From a virus, in IMG/VR virus record IMGVR_UViG_3300008266_000423, positions 1,087 through 41,673 of that record: a stretch of DNA of 40,587 nt; one strand, written 5' to 3'. Numbering within the stretch: the stretch's first letter is position 1; each line of letters opens with the position of its first letter. The position numbers and the translations under genes are program-made. Positions 23,208-30,399 of this stretch are shown in pieces. The notes below the pieces were generated by a model, which saw only the letters and a program-made list of their open reading frames with translations, was not told where the DNA came from and did not search any database.

Positions 23208-23917
23208 GCTTCACGGCGATATCTAATCATTTCATTGATAACGATATGAACGGCTTGTCAGCGTCCGCGGTTGTCGTTTATATCGCTATTTGTCGGAAGA
23301 CGAGCGGCTGGCAGAAAACGCATGATATCATCGCGGCTTCGCAATTTACCGCGATGACCGGATTGACGAAGCCTACCGTGATACGAGCGATACGCGAGCT
23401 TGTAGCGCGCGGCGTGATAAACGTTACAAGCTCCGTGGCCGGCAACGCGTACGCGCTTTCAGATACGATAACGATTGACCGGCCGTCTTGTTGCGAAGCG
23501 AACGAACAAACGCGTATGTTCTCCGGTAAAGATTCTTTACCGGTAGACGTTGAAGCCGGTAAAAAATCTTTACCGGTACCGGTAAAAAATCTTTACCAAC
23601 AAAAGAAACAGAAAAAAACAAATAACAAGACGCACGATGCGCGTCTTGAGACGTGGCCGTTTGTCGTGTATAGACGGCTTACGCATCTCAACGTTCCGTT
23701 TGCGTATCGCGACGCCGTCGCGGAGCTTACGAACGAAGCGGCATGGACGGCCGCGATTACAAAATGGATAGGCCGCGGATATAGGCCAAACGCGATTCAA
23801 GGAATGCTTGAATGGTATGAAAAGGAGCGCCGTGATGGACGACAAGTCAGACAAGATGATGGCCGGCAATCTACACTCAAAGAGTACATCGAAGCCAACC
23901 AACACTTCATGGAATGA
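23204..23917 (+). CDS. Replication initiator, lambda O-like
   Basis: A 237-residue protein. Residues 1-90 match the phage O N-terminal winged helix: FIDNDMNGLSASAVVVYIAI, CRKTSGWQKTHDIIAASQF, TGLTKPTVIRAIRELVARGVI. A linker of low complexity follows (about 100-145), encoded by DNA containing three 21-bp iterons and an A-rich stretch, as in the lambda origin. The C-terminal part (about 150-237) would recruit the helicase or its loader. It would bind the iterons inside its own gene and direct the DnaC-like loader encoded next, which overlaps it by 83 bases. No phage helicase or polymerase is seen, so host DnaB and replisome are presumably used. Confidence 0.85.
   Translation: MSFTAISNHFIDNDMNGLSASAVVVYIAICRKTSGWQKTHDIIAASQFTAMTGLTKPTVIRAIRELVARGVINVTSSVAGNAYALSDTITIDRPSCCEANEQTRMFSGKDSLPVDVEAGKKSLPVPVKNLYQQKKQKKTNNKTHDARLETWPFVVYRRLTHLNVPFAYRDAVAELTNEAAWTAAITKWIGRGYRPNAIQGMLEWYEKERRDGRQVRQDDGRQSTLKEYIEANQHFME
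23523..23640 (+). other. Replication origin inside the O-like gene: three palindromic 21-bp iterons plus A-rich tract
   Basis: Iterons of the form CCGGTAAA...TTTACCGG lie at 23523-23543, 23556-23576 and 23579-23599 (the last ends CCAA). Each is an interrupted palindrome. They are followed by an A-rich stretch at about 23600-23635 suited to unwinding. Iterons followed by an AT-rich unwinding tract within the O gene is the lambda layout. Confidence 0.8.
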
Positions 23918-24716
23918 GTATGATTTGGCCGGTATTACGACACCGGATATGACGTATGATGAGCGCTTCCGCGCCGTGGCGCGGTATTGGGCAGAACGGA
24001 ACAAGCGGACCAAAACGCGGACGGCCGTTGAATACAAGACGCCGGCGTTGACGTCCGGTTGTAATTGCGATGGAAGTGGTTGGTATATGCTAGAAACAGC
24101 GCCGCGCAAATTTGAGCTTACTAAATGCACGTGCGGCGCGGCCGGAGCTTCGCGGAATGAGCGGCAATTATCTCGCGAGCTTGATATGCTCGCCGGTAAG
24201 ACGTTTGACAATTTCAACGTTCAGCGAGCGTACCGCGATTTGCCGGACGCAAGCGCGAAGCTTCAAGCGCAAATGGTTCAAATAGCATACAACAAAGCGC
24301 GACAATACGCGGAAGCGCCGCGCGGATGGTTATATATTCACGGACGTCCGGGTGTCGGCAAATCGCATCTCGCGGCCGCCATCGCTAATCGCAATAGACA
24401 TATGAGCGTTATTTATCGAAGTATGCCGGCGTTCTTGGATATTATCCGCGAACAATCCAACGCGCTTGAAACGTTAATGACGCAGATAGCAACCGCTGAC
24501 TTAGTTATTATTGACGATATAGGAGCGGACAACCGGCCGTCAGAATGGGCAGAAGCGCGGATATTCAGCGTGATAAACAACCGCGTTGATAAGCCTACCG
24601 TGTACACATCAAATTACGACGTTCAAGAGCTTCCATACGGCGAACATATCCGCGATAGATTGAACGCAAGCCGGCGTTGTTGGATTAACGCGTCAAGCGC
24701 GAGACAGGAGACGTAA
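23835..24716 (+). CDS. Helicase loader, DnaC/DnaI-like AAA+ ATPase
   Basis: A 293-residue protein using ATG 23835 with AAGGAG 10 bases upstream. It has a four-Cys zinc site (C76, C78, C98, C100 in CNCDGSGW...KCTCG), as in DnaI and some phage DnaC-like loaders. Walker A is GRPGVGKS at 170-177, Walker B LVIIDDIG at 223-230, with sensor-1-like VYTSNYD at about 257-263 and an Arg-rich end (RDRLNASRRC). It would open or deliver host DnaB at the origin marked by the O-like protein. It overlaps the O gene by 83 bases. IstB-type transposon helpers share this fold, but context decides. Confidence 0.85.
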   Translation: MDDKSDKMMAGNLHSKSTSKPTNTSWNEYDLAGITTPDMTYDERFRAVARYWAERNKRTKTRTAVEYKTPALTSGCNCDGSGWYMLETAPRKFELTKCTCGAAGASRNERQLSRELDMLAGKTFDNFNVQRAYRDLPDASAKLQAQMVQIAYNKARQYAEAPRGWLYIHGRPGVGKSHLAAAIANRNRHMSVIYRSMPAFLDIIREQSNALETLMTQIATADLVIIDDIGADNRPSEWAEARIFSVINNRVDKPTVYTSNYDVQELPYGEHIRDRLNASRRCWINASSARQET

Positions 24717-24997
24717 TGTTGTATATTGTGTTATCCGGATTACTGAGCGCGATTATCGCGGCCGCGGCCGTTCATCGCTACTATACGCGTGGTTATATCG
24801 TAAAGGATAGCGTGACGCGGCCGGATGGTATTTTGGTAGAAGAGCTTAAGATATACCGTGCTATGACTTCGTATCGTATGACGTGTTCTAAAGACGGCAA
24901 GGTGATTTTTGCCGGTGATAGTTGGTTATCGCGTGGAGACGCTTGCGATGAGTATCGCAAATTTATGAAAGGATATAAAGATGGAACATCACGGTAA
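24716..24997 (+). CDS. Small membrane-anchored hypothetical protein
   Basis: A 93-residue protein whose ATG overlaps the stop of the loader gene (TAATG). The first 20 residues are a hydrophobic helix (LYIVLSGLLSAIIAAAAVH) followed by RYYTR, giving a probable inner-membrane anchor with the rest in the cytoplasm or outside. The remaining 65 residues are unrecognised, with two Cys. It is the third gene of the replication operon; membrane tethering of replication or superinfection exclusion are possible roles, neither shown. Confidence 0.55.
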   Translation: MLYIVLSGLLSAIIAAAAVHRYYTRGYIVKDSVTRPDGILVEELKIYRAMTSYRMTCSKDGKVIFAGDSWLSRGDACDEYRKFMKGYKDGTSR

Positions 24998-25412
24998 TTT
25001 GCGTATATCGTCTAACGACAACGTCGCGCTCTTATGGGTAATGAACGATACGGAGCAATTATTGCTTTATGATGCTTTCCCGGTTCAATGTATAGTCAAC
25101 GTTTTGAACGTTCCGTTGATAAAGTTTAATATGTATTTTGAATATGAGCAGATAGCTGAAGGCACGTTCAAGACAAATCCGGCTCATCCGCTCGTCGTTC
25201 AAACGAAGCACGCGGTGTTAGCCACGGAGCAAATAATGAAAAAAATCTTCAGCGCGGAAGATTGGCAGAAGATTTTTATACTTTACGCGGCGTTGCCGGA
25301 CGTTGAAAAAACTAATCAAAACAATCCTATAGTAGAAGAGTATACAAGAGAAAAATCAAAATTGAACGACGATATTGAGCGATTTTTAGACGACGCAGAA
25401 GACCAAAATTGA
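24981..25412 (+). CDS. Hypothetical protein, last gene of the replication operon
   Basis: A 143-residue protein starting at ATG 24981 behind AAAGGATAT and overlapping its neighbour by 17 bases. It resembles no family I know. It opens with beta-rich sequence (VALLWVMNDTEQLLLYDAF, IVNVLNVPLIKFNMYFEYEQ) and ends in a charged, helical coiled-coil-like stretch (EEYTREKSKLNDDIERFLDDAEDQN). The dispersed hairpin begins 8 bases after its stop and probably ends the operon. Confidence 0.55.
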   Translation: MEHHGNLRISSNDNVALLWVMNDTEQLLLYDAFPVQCIVNVLNVPLIKFNMYFEYEQIAEGTFKTNPAHPLVVQTKHAVLATEQIMKKIFSAEDWQKIFILYAALPDVEKTNQNNPIVEEYTREKSKLNDDIERFLDDAEDQN

Positions 25413-25420
25413 AAAATCTG

Positions 25421-25740
25421 GAATGGTGCCTATTTGCCAATAGGCGCCATTCTAAGCCATTTCACCCCAATATACACATAATCTAGCAGGTGTGTTCAAC
25501 GTCGTTGTTTTTGTGTTTTGTTTTTTCATTGTTTTACGTGGTCCGGTTGTAAAATATTTGATATCAAAGTAAATGTATTTTGTATTGTCTATTTATACGG
25601 CGATTTAATTGATTAGAATCACATAAAACAATCATGTGAAAAAAATACAAATTATTTACGTTTTTTTTGCGTTTTCTCGCTCCGGCCGGAAAAGCGAAAA
25701 AAACAGCAAAAATACGCAAAAATCCACTTTTTACAGATTT
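25421..25740 (-). repeat. Long noncoding repeat, right copy 1 (inverted) with best hairpin
   Basis: Reverse complement of the repeats at 3.3-3.9 kb. It opens with the dispersed hairpin at 25421-25452: GAATGG, one T-G pair, GCCTATT, loop TGCC, then AATAGGC and CCATTC, a 14-bp stem. Then come CTAAGCCATTTCACCCC, CAACGTCGTTGTTTTTGTG, GTCCGGTTGTAAAATATTTG and ATACAAATTATTTACG, the same landmarks as on the left in reverse. No gene is supported. Confidence 0.75.
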
Positions 25741-25743
25741 ACA

Positions 25744-26003
25744 GAATAGTGCCTATTTGCCAATAGGCGCCATTCTAAGCCATTTCACCCCATTTTACAC
25801 ATAATCTAGCAGGTGTGTTCAACGTCGTTGTTTTTGAATAAAAAAATAATCCAAAAATACGTGGTCCGGTTGTAAAATATTTGGTATCAAAGTGAATGTA
25901 TTTTGTTTTATCTATTTTAACAGCGATATTATTGGTCTATACCACATAAAACATTGATTCAAAAAAAATACAAATTATTTACGATTTTTTTCAATAAAAA
26001 ATA
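25744..26003 (-). repeat. Long noncoding repeat, right copy 2 (inverted)
   Basis: A second inverted copy with hairpin at 25744-25775, CAACGTCGTTGTTTTTGA near 25820, GTCCGGTTGTAAAATATTTGG near 25862 (listed in part) and ATACAAATTATTTACGATTT near 25967. It is arranged in tandem with copy 1, mirroring the left pair. Confidence 0.75.
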
Positions 26004-26004
26004 A

Positions 26005-26112
26005 TGCCGGCCGCTCTTTACTATTTGGTATAGTAAAGCTTACTACTGCTCATAGCGAAGCTCGCTATATTGAATAATATTATTTGGTATAGTAAAGCTT
26101 ACTATAACAAAT
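26005..26112 (+). repeat. AT-rich iterated noncoding region (right)
   Basis: Repeats of ACTATTTGGTATAGTAAAGC (near 26019 and 26080) and GCTCGCTATATTGAATA, using the same words as the left block at 3056-3300, partly inverted. No gene is credible. It borders the 15-bp tandem array. Confidence 0.6.
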
Positions 26113-26277
26113 AGTATTACGGCGCTAAGTATTACGGCCGGTAGTATTACGGCCGGTAGTATTACGGCCGGTAGTATTAAGGCACTAAGTATTATGGCGC
26201 TAAGTATTACCGCTGATAGTATCGTTGCCGGTAGTATTACCGCTGATAGTATCGTTGCCGGTAGTATTACCGCTGAT
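26113..26277 (+). repeat. Tandem array of eleven 15-bp units
   Basis: Units start AGTATTAC or AGTATCG and end CGGT, GCTA or TGAT; the commonest are AGTATTACGGCCGGT (26128, 26143, 26158), AGTATTACCGCTGAT (26203, 26233, 26263) and AGTATCGTTGCCGGT (26218, 26248). Five units lie inside the C-terminal coding region of the RHH gene and six lie beyond its stop. The period equals five codons. Candidate binding array for the adjacent RHH protein. Confidence 0.85.
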
Positions 26278-26442
26278 AGTATTTTTCAATAGAAAATCTT
26301 CAATAATATAGCGAACAAGTTCAGACACCGTAATTTTTTGCTGAATCCGTTGAGATGCGTACGCCGCATAATTTTCTAACGCTTTCAGTTGATGCTCGCT
26401 CAAAGAGAAGCTATGAGAGATATAACGACGATTACCGCGCAT
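26200..26442 (-). CDS. Ribbon-helix-helix-like protein with repeat-encoded tail
   Basis: An 80-residue protein, ATG at 26442 behind TGGAGTAACAA. Residues 1-54 fit an RHH/CopG-like fold: RRYISHSFSLSEHQLKALENYAAYA then ITVSELVRYIIEDFL. Residues 55-80 are repeats of TISGN and TTGND, encoded directly by the 15-bp tandem array; the stop falls inside unit 6. Other RHH proteins (ParR, omega, CopG) bind iterated sites next to their genes, so this protein could bind the same array that encodes its tail and serve as repressor or partition protein. It lies 3 bases after the VRR-NUC gene. Confidence 0.6.
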   Translation of the reverse strand: MRGNRRYISHSFSLSEHQLKALENYAAYASQRIQQKITVSELVRYIIEDFLLKNTISGNTTGNDTISGNTTGNDTISGNT

Positions 26443-26445
26443 TTG

Positions 26446-26838
26446 TTACTCCATATATATAGATAAGCCGTATTCATCCGGAGCTATCCCAAAATATTGA
26501 CACGTGAGCGCCGCGGCGTGAGTCCAATCGTATACGACGTATGCGGACCAATCCTGCGTATGTAAAAATTGAATCCAAGCCATTTGCGCCGCCGTTGGCT
26601 TGTTCTTCCCATACTTAAGCTCTATAGCAAGGCCGTTGTATCTTCCGTCCGGCGATTTTACCGGTATCAGAACATCCGGAACGCCCATGCGCGTTCCCAT
26701 CGCTTTAAGCCGCGCGGCCGTTTGTCTAGCTCGCACGCCGCCGTTAGGCGTATGGAACGCGTAGGCGATAGACGGAACGCGCGCCTGTAGAACATCGTAA
26801 AAACGGAAGAGCGATATTTGTTGAACGTCTTCAGACAT
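26446..26838 (-). CDS. VRR-NUC domain nuclease
   Basis: A 130-residue protein with ATG at 26838 behind GGAGGATTCT. It matches the stand-alone VRR-NUC pattern of phages: HTPNGGVRARQTAARLKAMGTR (partly listed), GVPDVLIPV with the first acidic residue, then LAIELKYGKNKPTAAQMAWI giving E-x-K, and a final Tyr/Val-rich strand. It is a PD-(D/E)xK nuclease; stand-alone members resolve branched DNA or act in repair and packaging. It heads a two-gene minus-strand operon with the RHH gene. The promoter at 26859-26888 drives it. Confidence 0.85.
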   Translation of the reverse strand: MSEDVQQISLFRFYDVLQARVPSIAYAFHTPNGGVRARQTAARLKAMGTRMGVPDVLIPVKSPDGRYNGLAIELKYGKNKPTAAQMAWIQFLHTQDWSAYVVYDWTHAAALTCQYFGIAPDEYGLSIYME

Positions 26839-26858
26839 ATAGAATCCTCCACCGCGTT

Positions 26859-26888
26859 ATTATAACAAACGGCCGCGCCGGTTGTCTA
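26859..26888 (-). promoter_or_regulatory. Sigma70-like promoter for the VRR-NUC/RHH operon
   Basis: On the minus strand TAGACA (26883-26888) and TATAAT (26859-26864) are 18 bases apart; the start codon is 21 bases beyond. It diverges from the plus-strand promoter at 26923. Confidence 0.65.
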
Positions 26889-26922
26889 GTTTTTTTCTAA
26901 TCTAATTTTAATGTTGTAGGTA

Positions 26923-26951
26923 TTGACAAATATTATAATATCGCTTATGCT
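26923..26951 (+). promoter_or_regulatory. Sigma70-like promoter for the rightward early operon
   Basis: TTGACA (26923-26928) and TATGCT (26946-26951) with a 17-base spacer holding the palindrome ATATTATAATAT. The sequence is nearly the same as the leftward promoter at 22807-22835, including TTGGTCT after the -10 box. The two point outward from the replication genes and are probably controlled together. Confidence 0.8.
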
Positions 26952-27003
26952 TGGTCTACGCTGTAAAAAGCGGTGATACAAGCAGAACGCAAAGGAGACG
27001 GTC

Positions 27004-27516
27004 ATGAAGTTTTCAGATTTGGTGGTTGGTACGGCGTATCGCACGAAGCGCTTCAACGACGTGGTAGTGGTAGACAAAGAGCGCTGGGCAGAAGAATCCG
27101 TGCGTAAACAGAATGAGTTAACCGGCCGCTGGTACCGCGAAATGGAGTGGCGCAAGAATCCCAAGGGGATGTTCATCCGCGGTCAGGTGATTAACACTAA
27201 CGCATCAAAGGAGACAGGCGAGATTGTTCTGACGGATAATTTTGCGTTCATCCGGATTACGCAGTTTGAAAAGACGTTCGCTGATTGGATTGAAGATTGC
27301 GAGCGCGCCGCGAAGATGGTTGAATGGCGCCGCAATACCGCGATGGCGGTTGAAAGCGCTCGCGAACGTCTCGTTGACGCAATCAAGATAGCCACCGGCC
27401 GCGATTACATCAGCCAATATACGTTCTGGAGCAACGCGGAGCTTATGAACGAGCTGACTGACGTGCTGATTCAAATCACCAAAGACGTCGCCACGGTAGA
27501 CGCCAAAGAAGCTTAG
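27004..27516 (+). CDS. Hypothetical early protein, first gene of the rightward operon
   Basis: A 170-residue protein behind AAAGGAGACGGTC. Residues 1-95 are mixed alpha/beta (KFSDLVVGTAYRTKRFNDVVVV; GMFIRGQVINTNASKE), the rest helical (DWIEDCERAAKMVEWRRN; ESARERLVDAIKIATG). It is not recognised. Its position right after the strong promoter, plus frequent C-ending codons, suggests high early expression. Confidence 0.65.
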   Translation: MKFSDLVVGTAYRTKRFNDVVVVDKERWAEESVRKQNELTGRWYREMEWRKNPKGMFIRGQVINTNASKETGEIVLTDNFAFIRITQFEKTFADWIEDCERAAKMVEWRRNTAMAVESARERLVDAIKIATGRDYISQYTFWSNAELMNELTDVLIQITKDVATVDAKEA

Positions 27517-27530
27517 CCGCAACGAAACAT

Positions 27531-27553
27531 CGGCCGCCGTACCGCGGCGGCCG
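27531..27553 (+). terminator. GC-rich hairpin
   Basis: CGGCCGCCG (27531-27539) pairs with CGGCGGCCG (27545-27553) across a 5-base loop. It is followed by a leader that closely matches the one at 22360-22415 read on the other strand (GGAACGGATAGCCGGC, then GTTGTCTAGT, then GAGGAGCT). Confidence 0.6.
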
Positions 27554-27613
27554 GTGTCGCCGGAACGGATAGCCGGCTTGAATAAGTTGTCTAGTGTAGA
27601 AGAGGAGCTTGCG

Positions 27614-27976
27614 ATGGAAGCGAAGAAGAAGACGAGACGAACGCCGCTGTTGCCGCTGACGCCGCGTTGGATGGAGAAAATGGCGCGCGTTTATCCGGAA
27701 TGGGAAGAAGCCTTGCGTTGCGTACGGATTATGAAAACGGTATCGAAGCGGTCAATGGTATATTACGCCGTACAATATACCGCGGTTGTCGCTTGTGTCC
27801 GCGCGTTGTTGACCATGCCGCGGTACAGCTTAGAGGAGATTGAAGACCAGCGTGAGTGGGAGCTTATCAACAATATGCGAGATGCCGTGAATTACACGCG
27901 TGAATTCAAGTATGACGTGCTGACCGGTTATCTGAACGCGTTCAGCGCAAATCCGTACCGCGGCCGGTTAGATTAG
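27614..27976 (+). CDS. Small hypothetical early protein
   Basis: A 120-residue protein. The ATG at 27614 is preferred to GTG 27554 because GAGGAG lies 8 bases upstream and the 27554 start would lie in the conserved leader. It begins with a basic patch (EAKKKTRRTP), then helices (WMEKMARVYPEWEEALRCVRIM) with a mildly hydrophobic central stretch. It is not recognised. Most of it is probably helical; a DNA-binding or host-protein-binding role would be a guess. Confidence 0.6.
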   Translation: MEAKKKTRRTPLLPLTPRWMEKMARVYPEWEEALRCVRIMKTVSKRSMVYYAVQYTAVVACVRALLTMPRYSLEEIEDQREWELINNMRDAVNYTREFKYDVLTGYLNAFSANPYRGRLD

Positions 27977-27985
27977 GAGACGACG

Positions 27986-28261
27986 ATGAGCATGACGAAG
28001 ACGATGAGCGAAGCGATGTCCAAGACGCCACCGGCGCCGCCGGTACGCGAGGAATGGTGTATCGCATTCCAAGAGACGGTATTCACGGTATACGATTACC
28101 AAGACGCGTGCGAACAGGCGCGCCGGTTATCGCTGATGGCGCACGTGGTGGATGTGTACAGCGTAAAGCGCGGATTCAACGGCGCGGTATATCTGAATAC
28201 GGAAGCGACGTATTTGGCCGGCGTTTGTATGTACGGTAAAGACGGAGCGGCCAATGTCTAA
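27986..28261 (+). CDS. Small hypothetical early protein
   Basis: A 91-residue protein behind AGGAGACGACG. The first 20 residues are Met/Thr/Pro-rich and probably unstructured; the rest (EEWCIAFQETVFTVYDYQDACEQARRL, HVVDVYSVKRGFNGAVYLN) looks like a small alpha/beta domain. Several in-frame Mets make the exact start uncertain. It is not recognised. It overlaps the next gene by 8 bases. Confidence 0.55.
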   Translation: MSMTKTMSEAMSKTPPAPPVREEWCIAFQETVFTVYDYQDACEQARRLSLMAHVVDVYSVKRGFNGAVYLNTEATYLAGVCMYGKDGAANV

Positions 28262-28460
28262 TCGTAAAAATCTGGAGCTGATGATTGAGGGCCATCCGGA
28301 GCTATGTATATCAAAGCAATCGTTGGGCGGCCGGATGGTATACAAGATTCATCGCGGAAGCGGTTGGAGATTCTATGAACAGGATGGCTTGTTTGTCGGA
28401 AGCGCTCGTGAATGTATCATCTGGTTGTACGGTTACCGCACGCGCGGTTGGACCAATTAG
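28254..28460 (+). CDS. Small early protein, paralogue of the N-terminal domain of the gene at 20804
   Basis: A 68-residue protein starting at ATG 28254 within the end of its neighbour, behind CGGAGCGGCCA. It shares with the minus-strand gene at 20804-21265 the order HPEL, G-R-(Y/M)-x-(I/V), and ECxxWLxGY. A stand-alone copy of about 60 residues in both early operons implies one small fold used twice. Its function is unknown. Confidence 0.6.
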   Translation: MSNRKNLELMIEGHPELCISKQSLGGRMVYKIHRGSGWRFYEQDGLFVGSARECIIWLYGYRTRGWTN

Positions 28461-28476
28461 CTGAAAGGAGCTAAGC

Positions 28477-29172
28477 ATGAAGAAGAGCGTATACAAGTAT
28501 GTGATGGGTTCAACGCGTTACGCGGCCGCGCAGAACGCTATCAACGACGCGCTCGTCAAAGTCAATTTGGCGATGTCGGAGACGACGCGCCACGCCGTAT
28601 GGGAACATCCGGAGCAGAGCGAGCTGTACCACATTGACTACGCGGCGCTGAACAACGCGCGGAGCAATCTGGTCATCGCTAGCTCGTATTTGCGGTTGGC
28701 GGTTATCCGGACGCTACAACGCCGTATGCAACGCGTAGCGGATTGGTGCTTGCGTCGCGGTAACGCCGCCGCGGCCGGACGTTGGAGCGATTTGCACGCC
28801 AATCTTCACGATGAGCATTTTTGGTGGGTTGACCGGATTAACAACGAGCGTTCATATGAGATAGAGCGCGCGAACGTCAAGCCAAAGCCGTACTATGCGC
28901 GGCCGTTTTTAGTAGTGGAAGACGGTAAGCCGCTCAATAATGTGTTCAACGTCTTCCAGCTTGTTCGTCAGGTATTACGGCGCGCGGATTTACGGCCGCA
29001 AGCGATAGAATGCGGCCGGCGCTTGCTGAATTGTTCTTCCGATGAGCAAGCGATAGCGATGCTGTTGAGCTATGTTGAAGTGTTATACGCGAGCGCTGAA
29101 AACGGTACGCCGGAGACGCTAGACGCGTACAACGCGGATTACATCGTGAAAGGAGACGTTGATGAAGAGTAA
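28477..29172 (+). CDS. Hypothetical helical protein
   Basis: A 231-residue protein behind AAAGGAGCTAAGC. It is mostly helical and rich in Arg, Ala and Tyr: YAAAQNAINDALVKVNLAMSE, NNARSNLVIASSYLRLAVIR, RRMQRVADWCLRRGNAAAAG and a C-terminal helix set with an acidic end. It is not recognised. The likely role is unknown; it lies in the rightward early operon and overlaps the next gene by 11 bases. Confidence 0.65.
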   Translation: MKKSVYKYVMGSTRYAAAQNAINDALVKVNLAMSETTRHAVWEHPEQSELYHIDYAALNNARSNLVIASSYLRLAVIRTLQRRMQRVADWCLRRGNAAAAGRWSDLHANLHDEHFWWVDRINNERSYEIERANVKPKPYYARPFLVVEDGKPLNNVFNVFQLVRQVLRRADLRPQAIECGRRLLNCSSDEQAIAMLLSYVEVLYASAENGTPETLDAYNADYIVKGDVDEE

Positions 29173-29467
29173 TCCACATCAGATTTTGTTGCGGAAGACG
29201 GTATTTGGTATGGACTTTGCGACGTGTACACCCGGATGGATTGGGAATGACGAGCGCAATGTTGGTCCGGAGCGACGCGGCTATCAGTTTTTGCTTCGTC
29301 AGTTTACGTTCAACGAACGCTCCGGCTTGCCTACGTATTTGTGCCGCGTCGTCTTTGAGGATGGTAGTAGTGATTCAACGTTCGTCTATAGTATCCGCGC
29401 GGCCGTTGAGTATTTTGAATCATTTGTATACAACAGCGAAGTAGTAGTGGAGGGCAACAGAGTATGA
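29162..29467 (+). CDS. Small hypothetical protein
   Basis: A 101-residue protein using ATG 29162 with AAAGGAGACG before it (TTG at 29159 is the next codon upstream and is not needed). It is beta-rich (YQFLLRQFTFNERSG, YLCRVVFEDGSSDSTFVY) and then helical. It is not recognised. It overlaps the annealing protein gene by ATGA, so the two may be made in fixed ratio. Confidence 0.55.
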   Translation: MKSNPHQILLRKTVFGMDFATCTPGWIGNDERNVGPERRGYQFLLRQFTFNERSGLPTYLCRVVFEDGSSDSTFVYSIRAAVEYFESFVYNSEVVVEGNRV

Positions 29468-29988
29468 GCAACCGTTATCAACAACCGGCCTATATGGAAG
29501 ACTATAACACGGTGGCTGACCGGCTTCGTATGGCCAAAGACGCGATTCAGGAAGTGATTGTGTCTGAGCCGCGATTACTGAACGGCGTTCTGGGAATGAT
29601 TCAGGTGACGGTTATCTTGAAAGACGGCCGGCGCGCTAGCGGCACGGCTTCGTTCCGGACGGATAGCGAAAAAGGAGCGCAGAAGAACGCGCCGTTGGAA
29701 GACGCTGAAACAAGCGCGCTAGGCCGCGCGCTAGCGTTCTTGGGATATAGCACAAGCAAATCTATCGCATCTCAAGACGAGATTGAAGTGGCGAAGCGGC
29801 GCGAAGCGCAACCAACGGTTGCGTCGCGAGAAAAGATTGAGCGCGCCATAGGTACGATGATGGACACGCTAGACGCGGCCGGCTTAGAATACGAACGGCC
29901 GGTGAGCGATTTGACGACAATCTCGTATGATGCGTTGGTAGATTTAGGCCGCCGGTATAAAGCGCTGTTGACCGGCGCAAACGAGTAG
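29464..29988 (+). CDS. Single-strand annealing protein candidate, ERF/DdrA-like
   Basis: A 174-residue protein. The pattern YNTVADRLRMAKDAIQEVIV near the start, GMIQVTVILKDGRRASGTASF as two strands, and NAPLEDAETSALGRALAFLGY near residue 78-98 matches Rad52-superfamily annealing proteins (ERF, DdrA, Sak-like), where the E-(K/D)-A-E-T-x-A-(L/V)-G-R-A-L stretch is the best mark. Its C-terminal third is helical. It would anneal complementary single strands during replication or circularisation. No exonuclease partner sits next to it; the VRR-NUC protein at 26.4 kb is the only nuclease of that sort in view. Confidence 0.65.
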   Translation: MSNRYQQPAYMEDYNTVADRLRMAKDAIQEVIVSEPRLLNGVLGMIQVTVILKDGRRASGTASFRTDSEKGAQKNAPLEDAETSALGRALAFLGYSTSKSIASQDEIEVAKRREAQPTVASREKIERAIGTMMDTLDAAGLEYERPVSDLTTISYDALVDLGRRYKALLTGANE

Positions 29989-29997
29989 GAGACGCGC

Positions 29998-30399
29998 ATG
30001 ACACTATTGTTAGCTTTGATTTTGCTAGCCGTAAGTCCACACGACGCGTACGCGGCCGTTGCGATAGCGACGTGCGAGAGCGGCGACACGGTAACGTTTG
30101 GAACGTACGATTGGCGAGCGCGTAGCGCTACAGCGGACGGCGGCGCATTTCAGTTTAACGATAGTACATGGCGGTATATCGTAGGAGACGGCCGCGCGGA
30201 TTACGCGGCACCATTGGCGCAAACAGACGCGTTTGTAGTGTTGTTCGAACACGGAGACGGATTACAACATTGGTCAGCAAGTGGAGCGTGCTGGTCAAAA
30301 TGGATTGATACGGCCGGTAATCCGGTAGACAGAATACACTACAGCGCGTTTGTGAGAGCATATTGGCTATTATCAGTAGATTATGGAGCAAAACAATGA
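29998..30399 (+). CDS. Exported transglycosylase-like (Rpf-type) muralytic protein
   Basis: A 133-residue protein behind GGAGACGCGC. Residues 1-19 form a hydrophobic signal or signal-anchor (TLLLALILLAVSPHDAYA). CESG at 26-29 with E27 as likely catalytic acid, then GGAFQFNDSTW, and QHWSASGACW match the compact lysozyme-like Rpf/transglycosylase-like domain. It would cut peptidoglycan outside the membrane. Only seven residues separate the hydrophobic stretch from E27, so it could stay tethered as an inactive signal-anchor protein until membrane collapse; that is inference. It is well separated from the amidase/holin set at 31.7-32.8 kb. Confidence 0.65.
   Translation: MTLLLALILLAVSPHDAYAAVAIATCESGDTVTFGTYDWRARSATADGGAFQFNDSTWRYIVGDGRADYAAPLAQTDAFVVLFEHGDGLQHWSASGACWSKWIDTAGNPVDRIHYSAFVRAYWLLSVDYGAKQ

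Noticed and set aside
23570-24217. A 215-residue open frame on the minus strand
   Set aside because: It lies opposite the O-like and DnaC-like genes, which have clear domains; it lacks a ribosome binding site and its sequence is Ser/Arg-rich shadow coding.
26113-26277. CRISPR-like array
   Set aside because: Units are 15 bp in direct contact with no spacers, and no cas gene is present.
3056-26277. Composite transposon
   Set aside because: The inverted repeats are long and noncoding, there is no transposase between or beside them, and the segment carries essential phage genes.
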